This document shows positions 7,872 to 12,798 of a stretch of DNA of 12,798 nucleotides, piece by piece (positions within the stretch are counted from its first letter, which is position 1; each line of letters begins with the position of its first letter). The notes below the pieces were generated by a model. The model saw only the letters and a program-made list of their open reading frames with translations. It was not told where the DNA came from and searched no databases. Location: the NCBI GenBank assembly GCA_964474655.1, contig CAYYTU010000076.1:1-12798 (forward strand), given 5' to 3'. This DNA is from CAYYTU01 sp964474655 (GTDB taxonomy: Bacteria; Chloroflexota; Anaerolineae; B4-G1). Both the position numbers and the translations under genes were made by a program.

Positions 7872-9020
7872 TTACGTCACCGTCACCCATTGCTCCGTCT
7901 GATGGCTTTCGAGGATCGCTTCGCATAGTACGACCTCCTTGTGCCCGTCGACGAAGGTGGCGAACGGCGTGGAGGCGGTCCTATCGCCGGCGGCGATGTA
8001 GTCGTAGAAGGCCTTGAAGCACTGCTTGAAGGTATCGTCGTACCCCTCGTTGTGCCCGCCGGGATAGGTCGCATAGGCCTGGGCCGCCTCGGATAGCAGG
8101 CTCGGGTCGCGGTGCAGGGAGGCGTTGGCCCGATCCCGATAGCCGTTCCAGAGCTCGTTGGGGAACTCGCTGTTCCAGGCCAGAGCCCGTTTGGCGCCGG
8201 CGATCTCGTAGCGGAGGCAATTCTTCCGCCCGGCCGTGACCTGCGAGACGCAGAGCGACCCGCGCACGCCATCCTGGAAGCGAATCAGCACGGCCCCGGC
8301 GTCCTCGGTCTCCACCTCGATGGCCTCGGTCTCCTGGACCGCCTGGCCCTTGCCGGCGAACGTCTCCACCTCGCCGGTCGGGCGCTGGCGCGTGGGATGC
8401 ACCGTCTGCAAGTCGGCGAAGACGGCCTCGACCGCCAGGCCCGTGATCGTCTGCACCAGGTCAAGCCAGTGGGTGCCGATGTCGGCGATGGCCCGCAGCT
8501 TGCCGCCCTTGTCCGCCAGCACGCGCCAGTTGTAGTCGGTGGGGTAGAGCAGCCAGTCCTGCACGTAACTGCCGTAGATCGAATAGACCTGGCCCAGATC
8601 GCCGCGCTGCACGATGTCGCGGGCCTCGATGTTGAGCGGGTAGAAGCGCAGGTTGTAGTTGACGCCCGCCACGAGCCCGGTCTCCTCGGCCAGCGAGACC
8701 AGCTCGGCCGTCTCCTCCGAATTCATCGCCAGCGGCTTCTCGCACATCACGTGCTTGCCAGCCTTCAGGGCCGCGCTGGCCTGCTCGAAGTGGAGATAGT
8801 TGGGCGTAGTGATGTGCACGACGTCGACGTCGTCGTCCGCCAGCAAATCGTCGTAGCTGTCATAGGCCCGCGGCACGCCCCAACCGTCGGCCGCACGGCG
8901 CGATTTGGCCAGCGACGAGCCCAGGACGCCCACGACCTCGATGCCCAACCGGCGCAGCCCTTCGGTGTGGGTCGGGCCCATAAAGCCGGTGCCAACAATC
9001 GCAGCTCTCAGATCATACAT
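7872..9020 (-). CDS. Gfo/Idh/MocA-family oxidoreductase (first in map order)
   Basis: NAD(P)-dependent sugar or polyol dehydrogenase, 382 residues. The N-terminal Rossmann fold starts at once with AAIVGTGFMG (glycine motif 10-15). CEKPLAMN holds the conserved EKP motif with probable catalytic Lys95, and DIGTHWLD (180-187) holds the active-site Asp180 and His184. The C-terminal half is the usual beta-sheet domain. The start at 9020 is chosen rather than the in-frame ATG at 9026: GGGAGG (9027-9032) lies six bases before 9020 but directly abuts 9026. Proteins of this family oxidise inositols, glucose, glucosides and rare sugars, typically leaving a keto-sugar. It follows the URO-D-family gene by 27 bp. 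It is clearly different in sequence from the other oxidoreductase at 10244-11434, so the two probably act on different steps. Confidence 0.92.
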   Translation of the reverse strand: MYDLRAAIVGTGFMGPTHTEGLRRLGIEVVGVLGSSLAKSRRAADGWGVPRAYDSYDDLLADDDVDVVHITTPNYLHFEQASAALKAGKHVMCEKPLAMNSEETAELVSLAEETGLVAGVNYNLRFYPLNIEARDIVQRGDLGQVYSIYGSYVQDWLLYPTDYNWRVLADKGGKLRAIADIGTHWLDLVQTITGLAVEAVFADLQTVHPTRQRPTGEVETFAGKGQAVQETEAIEVETEDAGAVLIRFQDGVRGSLCVSQVTAGRKNCLRYEIAGAKRALAWNSEFPNELWNGYRDRANASLHRDPSLLSEAAQAYATYPGGHNEGYDDTFKQCFKAFYDYIAAGDRTASTPFATFVDGHKEVVLCEAILESHQTEQWVTVT

Positions 9021-9026
9021 AAGCAT

Positions 9027-9032
9027 CCTCCC
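9027..9032 (-). promoter_or_regulatory. Ribosome-binding site that moves the dehydrogenase start to 9020
   Basis: GGGAGG on the minus strand. It has a six-base spacing to the ATG at 9020 and no spacing to the ATG at 9026, so translation should begin at the later codon and the protein loses two residues relative to the longest frame. Confidence 0.8.
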
Positions 9033-9047
9033 TTTCTGCTCACTTGT

Positions 9048-10187
9048 TCAATCCACCCCCGCCTGGGGATAACGTCCGTACTGCCGGGCAGCCTCGTATA
9101 GCGTGAAAAGATTGTGCGGCGGCACGTCCCACTGCAGATGATTGGCCGGCGCCAGAATGTACCCGCCGCCCTCCGCCAGCTGCGCGATGCGGGTCTTCAC
9201 CTCGTCCACGACGGCGGCCTCGTCGCCCTGTATCGCCCGGCGGATGTCGATCGCGCCCATAAAGGCCAGCTCCGAGCCGTACGTCTCCTTCACCGCCGCC
9301 ATATCGGTGGCCTCCAGCGGCTCCAGCGGGTGAAAGACGTCCACGCCCATCGCGATGAACCGGGATAGGAACGGCGTCACGGCCCCGTCCGAGTGATAGA
9401 CGATCTTGATCTGCGGTGCGCGATCCTTGATGAACTGGATCAGCCGGGTGTACGGCGTCTTGAAGAACCGATCGAACGACTGGGGCGAGATCAGGGGGCC
9501 TTCGTTCCCGGCGAAGTCGTCACCGGGCAGCTCTAGCATATCCAGGTGCGGCCCCGCCACGTCGAGGAAGCGCCCGATCATCGCGGTGTACGCATCGAAG
9601 AGGCGCTCAACCAGCGTCCGGACCACCTCCGGAGCGCGGATCAGGTCCATCAGGAGCTGGTCGTGCTTGCGGAGCGCCTGCGCCATCTCGAAGAACCCGT
9701 ATGACGAGACGGCGCGGCCGACGATGGCGTACTCCCGCTCCCAGGCGGCGATCTCGTCCAGGCGCGACTCGATGGCCGCTACCTGGACGGCCTCGGCGCC
9801 GGGCAATGTGTACGATGCGATCTGCTCGACGGTCGCGCCCTCCAGGGGGTGATGGACCGCTGCGCGGTAAGGACCGCCGGCCTTCCACTTGAGCCCCCAG
9901 CCGTCGGCGCCGTCCGGCCCCAGGCTGCTGGTGCTGGCAGTGGAGCCCGGGGCGATGTAGCGCAGGTCGGTCCCCAGCTCCTCCAGCAACCGATCATCGT
10001 AGAAATTGACGGAATGCACGCGGTCGGGACGGAACGGCTCCACCGGCTCCCACCCCATGATCTCCAGCGCCGCAAAGTAAAGCTCGTCGGTGACGCCGTA
10101 CCAGCTGCCCCACAGGGCCGTCGGGACTCGATCGGGCTCCTCGTGGTTAAGGGTCGTCATCACACGCTCGCGTGACGTTAGGGTCAT
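9048..10187 (-). CDS. Uroporphyrinogen decarboxylase-superfamily protein of a sugar operon
   Basis: Soluble TIM-barrel protein of the URO-D superfamily, 379 residues. The N-terminal block SRERVMTTLNHEEPDRVP (5-22) is the signature start of URO-D-like and MtaA/CmuA-like proteins. GDDFAGNEGPLISPQSFDRF (222-241) and a C-terminal ANHLQWDVPPHNLFTLYEA (348-366) also match the family pattern. In cobamide-dependent methyltransferases of this superfamily a zinc site uses H-x-C; here the equivalent word is YHSDG with His265 followed by Ser-Asp, so the cysteine is missing. True HemE is unlikely because no haem gene is near and the gene sits among sugar genes. The start at 10187 has GAGGT upstream; the open frame continues to 10397 only by overlapping the previous gene. 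Its role in sugar catabolism is unknown. Confidence 0.85.
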   Translation of the reverse strand: MTLTSRERVMTTLNHEEPDRVPTALWGSWYGVTDELYFAALEIMGWEPVEPFRPDRVHSVNFYDDRLLEELGTDLRYIAPGSTASTSSLGPDGADGWGLKWKAGGPYRAAVHHPLEGATVEQIASYTLPGAEAVQVAAIESRLDEIAAWEREYAIVGRAVSSYGFFEMAQALRKHDQLLMDLIRAPEVVRTLVERLFDAYTAMIGRFLDVAGPHLDMLELPGDDFAGNEGPLISPQSFDRFFKTPYTRLIQFIKDRAPQIKIVYHSDGAVTPFLSRFIAMGVDVFHPLEPLEATDMAAVKETYGSELAFMGAIDIRRAIQGDEAAVVDEVKTRIAQLAEGGGYILAPANHLQWDVPPHNLFTLYEAARQYGRYPQAGVD

Positions 10188-10243
10188 TCGGTTACCTCGA
10201 TTGAAAGTGCAATAGCCTCGGTGTGAATCCCAATCCGCAAGGA

Positions 10244-11434
10244 TCAGACGACCTGTTGGACGATCTCGCCGGTCTCCTTCTCCTTGAGGATGAACTTCGT
10301 CCGCCCGTCGGGCATCTTCTCTTCTTTGACCAGGTAGTGATCCTCGTCGTACTCCGCCAGCTTCGTCGCTGCCTCGACATCCTCGGCGCCGCGCCAATCG
10401 TCAATCTCGACCGGCTCCCACTGCTTCGATTCGGCCGAGCGGTAGGCGGCGTCTACGATGGCGTTGACGATGTACCCATCGTAGAAATCCTCGCCCGGGG
10501 CCTCGTCGTTTTCGATGCTATCGAGCATATCATTGAACATCTCGATGTAGCCCAGGCTATCGACCTCGTTGCCGACGGGGAAGAGCCAGCCGCGGTCGCT
10601 TTCGGTCTTTTCCGATACGTAGCCCTCCTCGCCGGTGGCGGTGAACATCTCGAACCCGGTGCGCAGCCAGTGGTTCAGCCAGATGGTGCCCTCCGTGCCG
10701 GCGACCTCGTCGCGCAGATCCATCCCGCCGCGGAAGGCCCAGCTGACCTCGAACTGGCCCACGGCACCGTTGACGTAGCGCACCAAGCCCACAGCGTGGT
10801 CCTCGGCCTCGATGGGATGCACCTGCGTATCGGCCCAGCACATCACCTCGACCGGGCGGATCTCCTTGCCGATGAAACTGCGGGCGATCTCAATGCAGTG
10901 GCAGCCCATATCGACGATCGCGCCGCCGCCGGCCAGCTCCTTGTCCCAGAACCAATCGCTGTGCGGGCCGCCGTGCGTCTCTCGGGAGCGCACCCACAGA
11001 ACCTCGCCCAGCGCGCCGTTCTCGACCGATTGCAGCGCCTTGAGCGTCTTGGGCGTGTAGACCAGGTCCTCCAGGTAGCCGTGGAGGACGCCCGCCTCCT
11101 CGACGGCGTCCAACATCCGCCTTGCCTCGGCGGCGGTGCGGGCCAGCGGCTTGGTGCAGAGCACGGCCTTGCCGGCCTCGGCCGCCATCACCGCAGCCTC
11201 CTCGTGCAGGTGGTTGGGCAGCCCGATGACCACGATGTCGGTCTCTGGAAGCGTGATCGCCTCGGCCATATCCGTCGTCCAGTGCGGGATGTCCCACTCC
11301 TCGGCGAACTGCTCGGCCCGCTCCGCCGTGCGCGAGTAGACCACCTGAACCTGGTCGCGACTGCGGCTTCGATGTAGCGTCATCGTGTAGAACGTCCCGA
11401 TCAACCCGGTGCCTAACATAGTGATGTTGCTCAT
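10244..11434 (-). CDS. Gfo/Idh/MocA-family oxidoreductase (operon-leading)
   Basis: NAD(P)-dependent dehydrogenase, 396 residues. The Rossmann motif GTGLIG is at 8-13. The lysine motif reads CTKPLAR, with the usual glutamate of EKP replaced by threonine and probable catalytic Lys95 kept. DMGCHCIE (175-182) holds Asp175 and the active-site His179. After the standard fold there is a charged tail of roughly 40 residues (about 355-396) rich in Lys and Glu, which many family members lack. The ATG at 11434 is preceded by GGGAGG at five bases, an excellent ribosome-binding site. It is the first structural gene after the regulator, separated by 103 bp, and is followed by the URO-D-family gene after 56 bp. 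The substrate is unknown; oxidation of a sugar or sugar acid hydroxyl is the family expectation. Confidence 0.92.
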   Translation of the reverse strand: MSNITMLGTGLIGTFYTMTLHRSRSRDQVQVVYSRTAERAEQFAEEWDIPHWTTDMAEAITLPETDIVVIGLPNHLHEEAAVMAAEAGKAVLCTKPLARTAAEARRMLDAVEEAGVLHGYLEDLVYTPKTLKALQSVENGALGEVLWVRSRETHGGPHSDWFWDKELAGGGAIVDMGCHCIEIARSFIGKEIRPVEVMCWADTQVHPIEAEDHAVGLVRYVNGAVGQFEVSWAFRGGMDLRDEVAGTEGTIWLNHWLRTGFEMFTATGEEGYVSEKTESDRGWLFPVGNEVDSLGYIEMFNDMLDSIENDEAPGEDFYDGYIVNAIVDAAYRSAESKQWEPVEIDDWRGAEDVEAATKLAEYDEDHYLVKEEKMPDGRTKFILKEKETGEIVQQVV

Positions 11435-11467
11435 ACCGTCCTCCCTTTTGGCTGATGCTGAGAAAAG

Positions 11468-11496
11468 TTACTAATGTACGGTCATTTGCCGCTCAA
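11468..11496 (-). promoter_or_regulatory. Candidate operon promoter
   Basis: In the 103-bp leader of the catabolic operon, TTGAGC (11491-11496, four of six -35 bases) is separated by 17 bp from TAGTAA (11468-11473, a weak -10). An operator-like palindrome at 11473-11486 fills most of the spacer. A weak promoter core overlapped by a repressor site is a sensible arrangement for an inducible operon. The -10 match is poor and transcription could also come from the regulator's own promoter. Confidence 0.35.
11473..11486. promoter_or_regulatory. Putative GntR-type operator in the operon leader
   Basis: AATGTACGGTCATT on the plus strand, an inverted repeat of the form AATGT-N4-TCATT with one mismatch between the arms. 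It matches 11 of 14 positions of the perfect palindrome at 12340-12353 in front of the regulator gene. Both contain the GntR-family GT-N4-AC-like pattern, here with a T in place of the A. Confidence 0.5.
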
Positions 11497-11510
11497 GGCG
11501 TCGAAGTGGG

Positions 11511-11525
11511 CGAGATACCATCTCG
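11511..11525 (-). other. Short perfect hairpin after the regulator gene
   Basis: CGAGAT and ATCTCG form a 6-bp stem with a 3-base loop, 13 bp downstream of the regulator stop codon. No T-run follows on the minus strand, so it could be a weak terminator or attenuator between regulator and operon, a message-stabilising structure, or another protein site. Confidence 0.4.
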
Positions 11526-11537
11526 TTATGGTTCGGT

Positions 11538-12317
11538 CTAACAGGACGAATAGGTCGCCGTGGTGCGGTACTCGTAGCGATCGGCGCGATAATACGTGAT
11601 GGTCGATTCGATCACCTGTTGGTCCTCCAGCGAGGCCGTCGTCTTGACCACGAGCAGCGGAGCGCCCTGCTCAACCTGCAAAAGATCGGCCTGGAACTGG
11701 TCGGATACTGCGGCGCTGATGGTGTGCTGAATCTTGGTGATGACGAGCTGGTATTCGCGGGCCAGCACGTCGTAGAGGCTTTCACGCTCAAAATCGTGCC
11801 GCCCCAAATCAGGACACAGCTCGGTCAGGATGACGGACGATTGTAATGCAATCGGCTCCTCATCGCCGAAGCGCAGGCGCACCAACCGCAGACACCGGTG
11901 GTCTATCTTATCGTGAAAAACATCGGGACACGTCTGGTCAATGGTGTCGGCGGTCAGCTTCAACACCTCCGAGTGAGCCTCGCGGCCCATATCGGCCATC
12001 TGACGGGTGAAGCTGCGGTCGAGGTAGAAGGCCATCCGGTCGGCCTGGGCCTTGACCAGCGTTCCGCGCCCGGCTCGTCGGCTGATCAGATCGTCGGCGA
12101 CCAGCCGCGAGAGCGCCTTGCGCATCGTATGCCGGCTGACACCGTAGACGCGACAGAGGTCTTTTTCCGGCGGAAGAACGGCGTGGGGAGGCAATTCGCC
12201 GCATCCAATCATCCGGCGGAGGTCATTCTCTATCTGGTGATACAAGGGCACTGGACTATCAGGATCAATTGAGGTCGTATCCAACTCAGAGGCATCCAGC
12301 ACGGTAGATTCTTTCAC
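11538..12317 (-). CDS. GntR-family (HutC/UTRA-type) transcriptional regulator
   Basis: Cytoplasmic one-component regulator of 259 residues. Residues about 22-88 form the winged helix-turn-helix: PLYHQIENDLRRMI, then LPPEKDLCRVYGVSRHTMRK, then the wing word RRAGRGTLV. The rest (about 108-250) fits a UTRA ligand-binding domain, which in HutC-type proteins senses a sugar phosphate or similar small molecule. A GTG start at 12317 is chosen: it has AAGGGAAG a few bases upstream and follows a strong promoter. The longest frame begins with a GTG at 12392, but that codon lies upstream of the promoter's -35 element, so it cannot be on the message. The gene leads the operon in the same direction, and related palindromes in front of it and of the next gene suggest that it represses both. 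The inducer is unknown. Confidence 0.9.
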   Translation of the reverse strand: MKESTVLDASELDTTSIDPDSPVPLYHQIENDLRRMIGCGELPPHAVLPPEKDLCRVYGVSRHTMRKALSRLVADDLISRRAGRGTLVKAQADRMAFYLDRSFTRQMADMGREAHSEVLKLTADTIDQTCPDVFHDKIDHRCLRLVRLRFGDEEPIALQSSVILTELCPDLGRHDFERESLYDVLAREYQLVITKIQHTISAAVSDQFQADLLQVEQGAPLLVVKTTASLEDQQVIESTITYYRADRYEYRTTATYSSC

Positions 12318-12339
12318 ACTGCTTCCCTTTCCCAGATCA

Positions 12340-12353
12340 AATGTCCGAACATT
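12340..12353. promoter_or_regulatory. Palindromic operator at the regulator's transcription start
   Basis: AATGT-CCGA-ACATT, a perfect inverted repeat with 5-bp arms and a 4-bp centre, containing the GntR-family GT-N4-AC pattern. It lies 4 bp downstream of the -10 element and covers the expected transcription start, a classic position for autorepression. A related copy is at 11473-11486. Confidence 0.6.
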
Positions 12354-12357
12354 CGTT

Positions 12358-12386
12358 ATTGTAAAGCATAAGCCGCCGCTTGTCAA
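12358..12386 (-). promoter_or_regulatory. Near-consensus sigma70 promoter of the regulator gene
   Basis: Perfect -35 TTGACA (12381-12386), 17-bp spacer and -10 TACAAT (12358-12363, five of six). Transcription should start near 12351, giving a leader of about 35 bases before the GTG at 12317. The strength of this promoter suggests that, when derepressed, it could also feed the whole downstream operon. Confidence 0.8.
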
Positions 12387-12463
12387 CCTCACCAGATAGC
12401 GGTTCTACAGGCTCGGATCGGAGAGAGAAAAGGAGCGATGAGAAGGGAAAAGAGCGGAGCTCA

Positions 12464-12479
12464 CATCTTGCGCAAGATG
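12464..12479. repeat. Perfect 16-bp palindrome
   Basis: CATCTTGCGCAAGATG reads the same on both strands over all 16 bases and has no loop. It directly abuts a second palindrome at 12480-12491. It lies about 80 bp upstream of the regulator's -35 element. It could be a protein-binding site or part of a terminator for the truncated Nudix gene; no T-run follows. Confidence 0.6.
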
Positions 12480-12491
12480 ACCGTCAACGGT
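12480..12491. repeat. Second palindrome, ACCGT-CA-ACGGT
   Basis: Perfect 5-bp arms around a 2-bp centre, starting on the base after the 16-bp palindrome. The two together make a 28-bp palindromic cluster of unknown function. Confidence 0.5.
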
Positions 12492-12591
12492 AAGGAATGC
12501 GTGGTTCGCTGTATGCGATTCTTCGGCCCCATCTTGCCCCGTCTCTGGAAGCTGTAGTAGTGGCGGCCTTTGCGCTATCGGTCAGTTGGAG

Positions 12592-12762
12592 TCAGCCTCG
12601 TGGCCCTCGGCCTCTCAACCGTTTATCCAATTCCCACCAAGCGACCCTGTTTCCATCGTGTTTGACCAAATGGGATGCTTCTTCGTAAGTGAACCAGGCG
12701 TATTCAGTGTGCTCACGCGAAAGCTGTATCGGACAATACCCCAAGGGTAACCGTTCAGATGG
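12592..12762 (-). pseudogene. C-terminal remnant of a Nudix hydrolase
   Basis: On the minus strand a 56-codon frame without a start codon ends at 12592. Its centre reads QLSREHTEYAWFTYEEA followed by a segment with DGNRVAWWELDKRLR. This matches the C-terminal pattern of Nudix proteins (E-H-x-E-Y-x-W, then Y-E-E-A, then G/S-N-R-x-A-x-x-E-L). The Nudix box itself would lie upstream, but the frame is closed by TAA at 12763-12765 and a 9-bp-period repeat follows immediately. The gene therefore seems truncated or interrupted, or there is a frameshift just at the window edge. Identification rests on pattern memory of the family tail only. Confidence 0.55.
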
Positions 12763-12777
12763 TTATGCTTTTTTCAC

Positions 12778-12798
12778 CGCGGAGGGCGCAGAGATCGC
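12778..12798. repeat. Short 9-bp-period repeat, cut by the window edge
   Basis: The plus-strand words CGCGGAGGG and CGCAGAGAT follow each other and a third CGC begins at the last three bases, so the unit has a period of nine and the pattern CGC-R-GAG-NN. It resembles CGCAGAG-type dispersed repeats that I recall from several environmental bacterial genomes; that resemblance is not verified. The array continues outside the window. Confidence 0.4.

Larger units (their letters stand above)
12393..12591. other. Intergenic region upstream of the regulator
   Basis: About 200 bp between the regulator promoter and the Nudix remnant. It contains a purine-rich tract (about 12414-12460) on the plus strand and two abutting palindromes (12464-12491). 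A short plus-strand open frame from 12497 has no ribosome-binding site or family resemblance and overlaps the Nudix remnant, so I see no gene here. Confidence 0.5.

Noticed and set aside
9048..10187. Calling the URO-D-family gene HemE of haem biosynthesis
   Set aside because: No haem or corrinoid gene is nearby, the gene is embedded in a sugar operon, and the internal motifs fit the divergent branch of the superfamily better.
10188..10397. Longer N-terminus of the URO-D-family protein, starting at 10397
   Set aside because: The extra 70 residues overlap the preceding dehydrogenase gene and look like out-of-frame translation. The ATG at 10187 has a GAGGT site and gives the family-typical start.
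8112..11377. Long plus-strand open frames opposite the two oxidoreductases (8112-9101 and 10223-11377)
   Set aside because: They show the same codon-register effect in GC-rich genes and no recognisable protein content.
12497..12688. Plus-strand 63-codon open frame at the right end
   Set aside because: It has no ribosome-binding site and no recognisable content, and it runs antisense to the Nudix-like frame, which has family-like residues.

Overview
The window carries a single-direction (minus-strand) sugar-uptake and catabolism locus of ten genes. The DNA is GC-rich. The lipoprotein has a P/E/T-rich tether after its lipidated cysteine, and the catabolic set combines Gfo/Idh/MocA, URO-D-family, TIM-barrel isomerase and DeoC proteins with a ribose-type (CUT2) ABC transporter. 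Together these suggest a member of the Chloroflexota (for example Anaerolineae or Caldilineae). That assignment is inference from style, since no marker gene is present.

Layout in transcription order (right to left): a Nudix-hydrolase C-terminal remnant beside a 9-bp-period repeat at the right edge (12592-12798); an intergenic stretch with two abutting palindromes (12464-12491); a GntR/HutC-type regulator (12317-11538) behind a near-consensus sigma70 promoter and an operator-like palindrome; then, after a 103-bp leader holding a related palindrome, an NAD(P)-dependent Gfo/Idh/MocA oxidoreductase (11434-10244), a URO-D-superfamily protein (10187-9048), a second Gfo/Idh/MocA oxidoreductase (9020-7872), a xylose-isomerase-like TIM-barrel protein (7838-6921), a DeoC-type aldolase (6876-6190), a double-headed sugar-binding lipoprotein (6063-3787), a two-domain RbsA-like ATPase (3724-2207) and two RbsC-like permeases (2196-1225 and 1228-269, overlapping by ATGA). 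At the left edge a strong leftward promoter (95-67) starts another unit outside the window.

Likely working model (inference): the binding protein captures an unidentified sugar or polyol, and the ATPase with a permease heterodimer imports it. The two dehydrogenases and the isomerase then oxidise and rearrange it, and the DeoC-like aldolase cleaves a product. The role of the URO-D-family protein is unknown. No sugar kinase is encoded here. The GntR protein probably represses both its own promoter and the operon promoter through related AATGT-N4-ACATT-like sites, with a pathway metabolite as effector. An internal promoter before the binding-protein gene and a GC-rich hairpin after it would allow that gene to be expressed more highly than the membrane components.

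The most unusual object is the binding protein. It is a single lipoprotein with two complete CUT2-type binding domains in tandem. Their central 661 bp is identical at the nucleotide level while the flanking parts of the same domains have diverged. This points to recent gene conversion within a duplicated gene, or to an assembly artefact that must be excluded.
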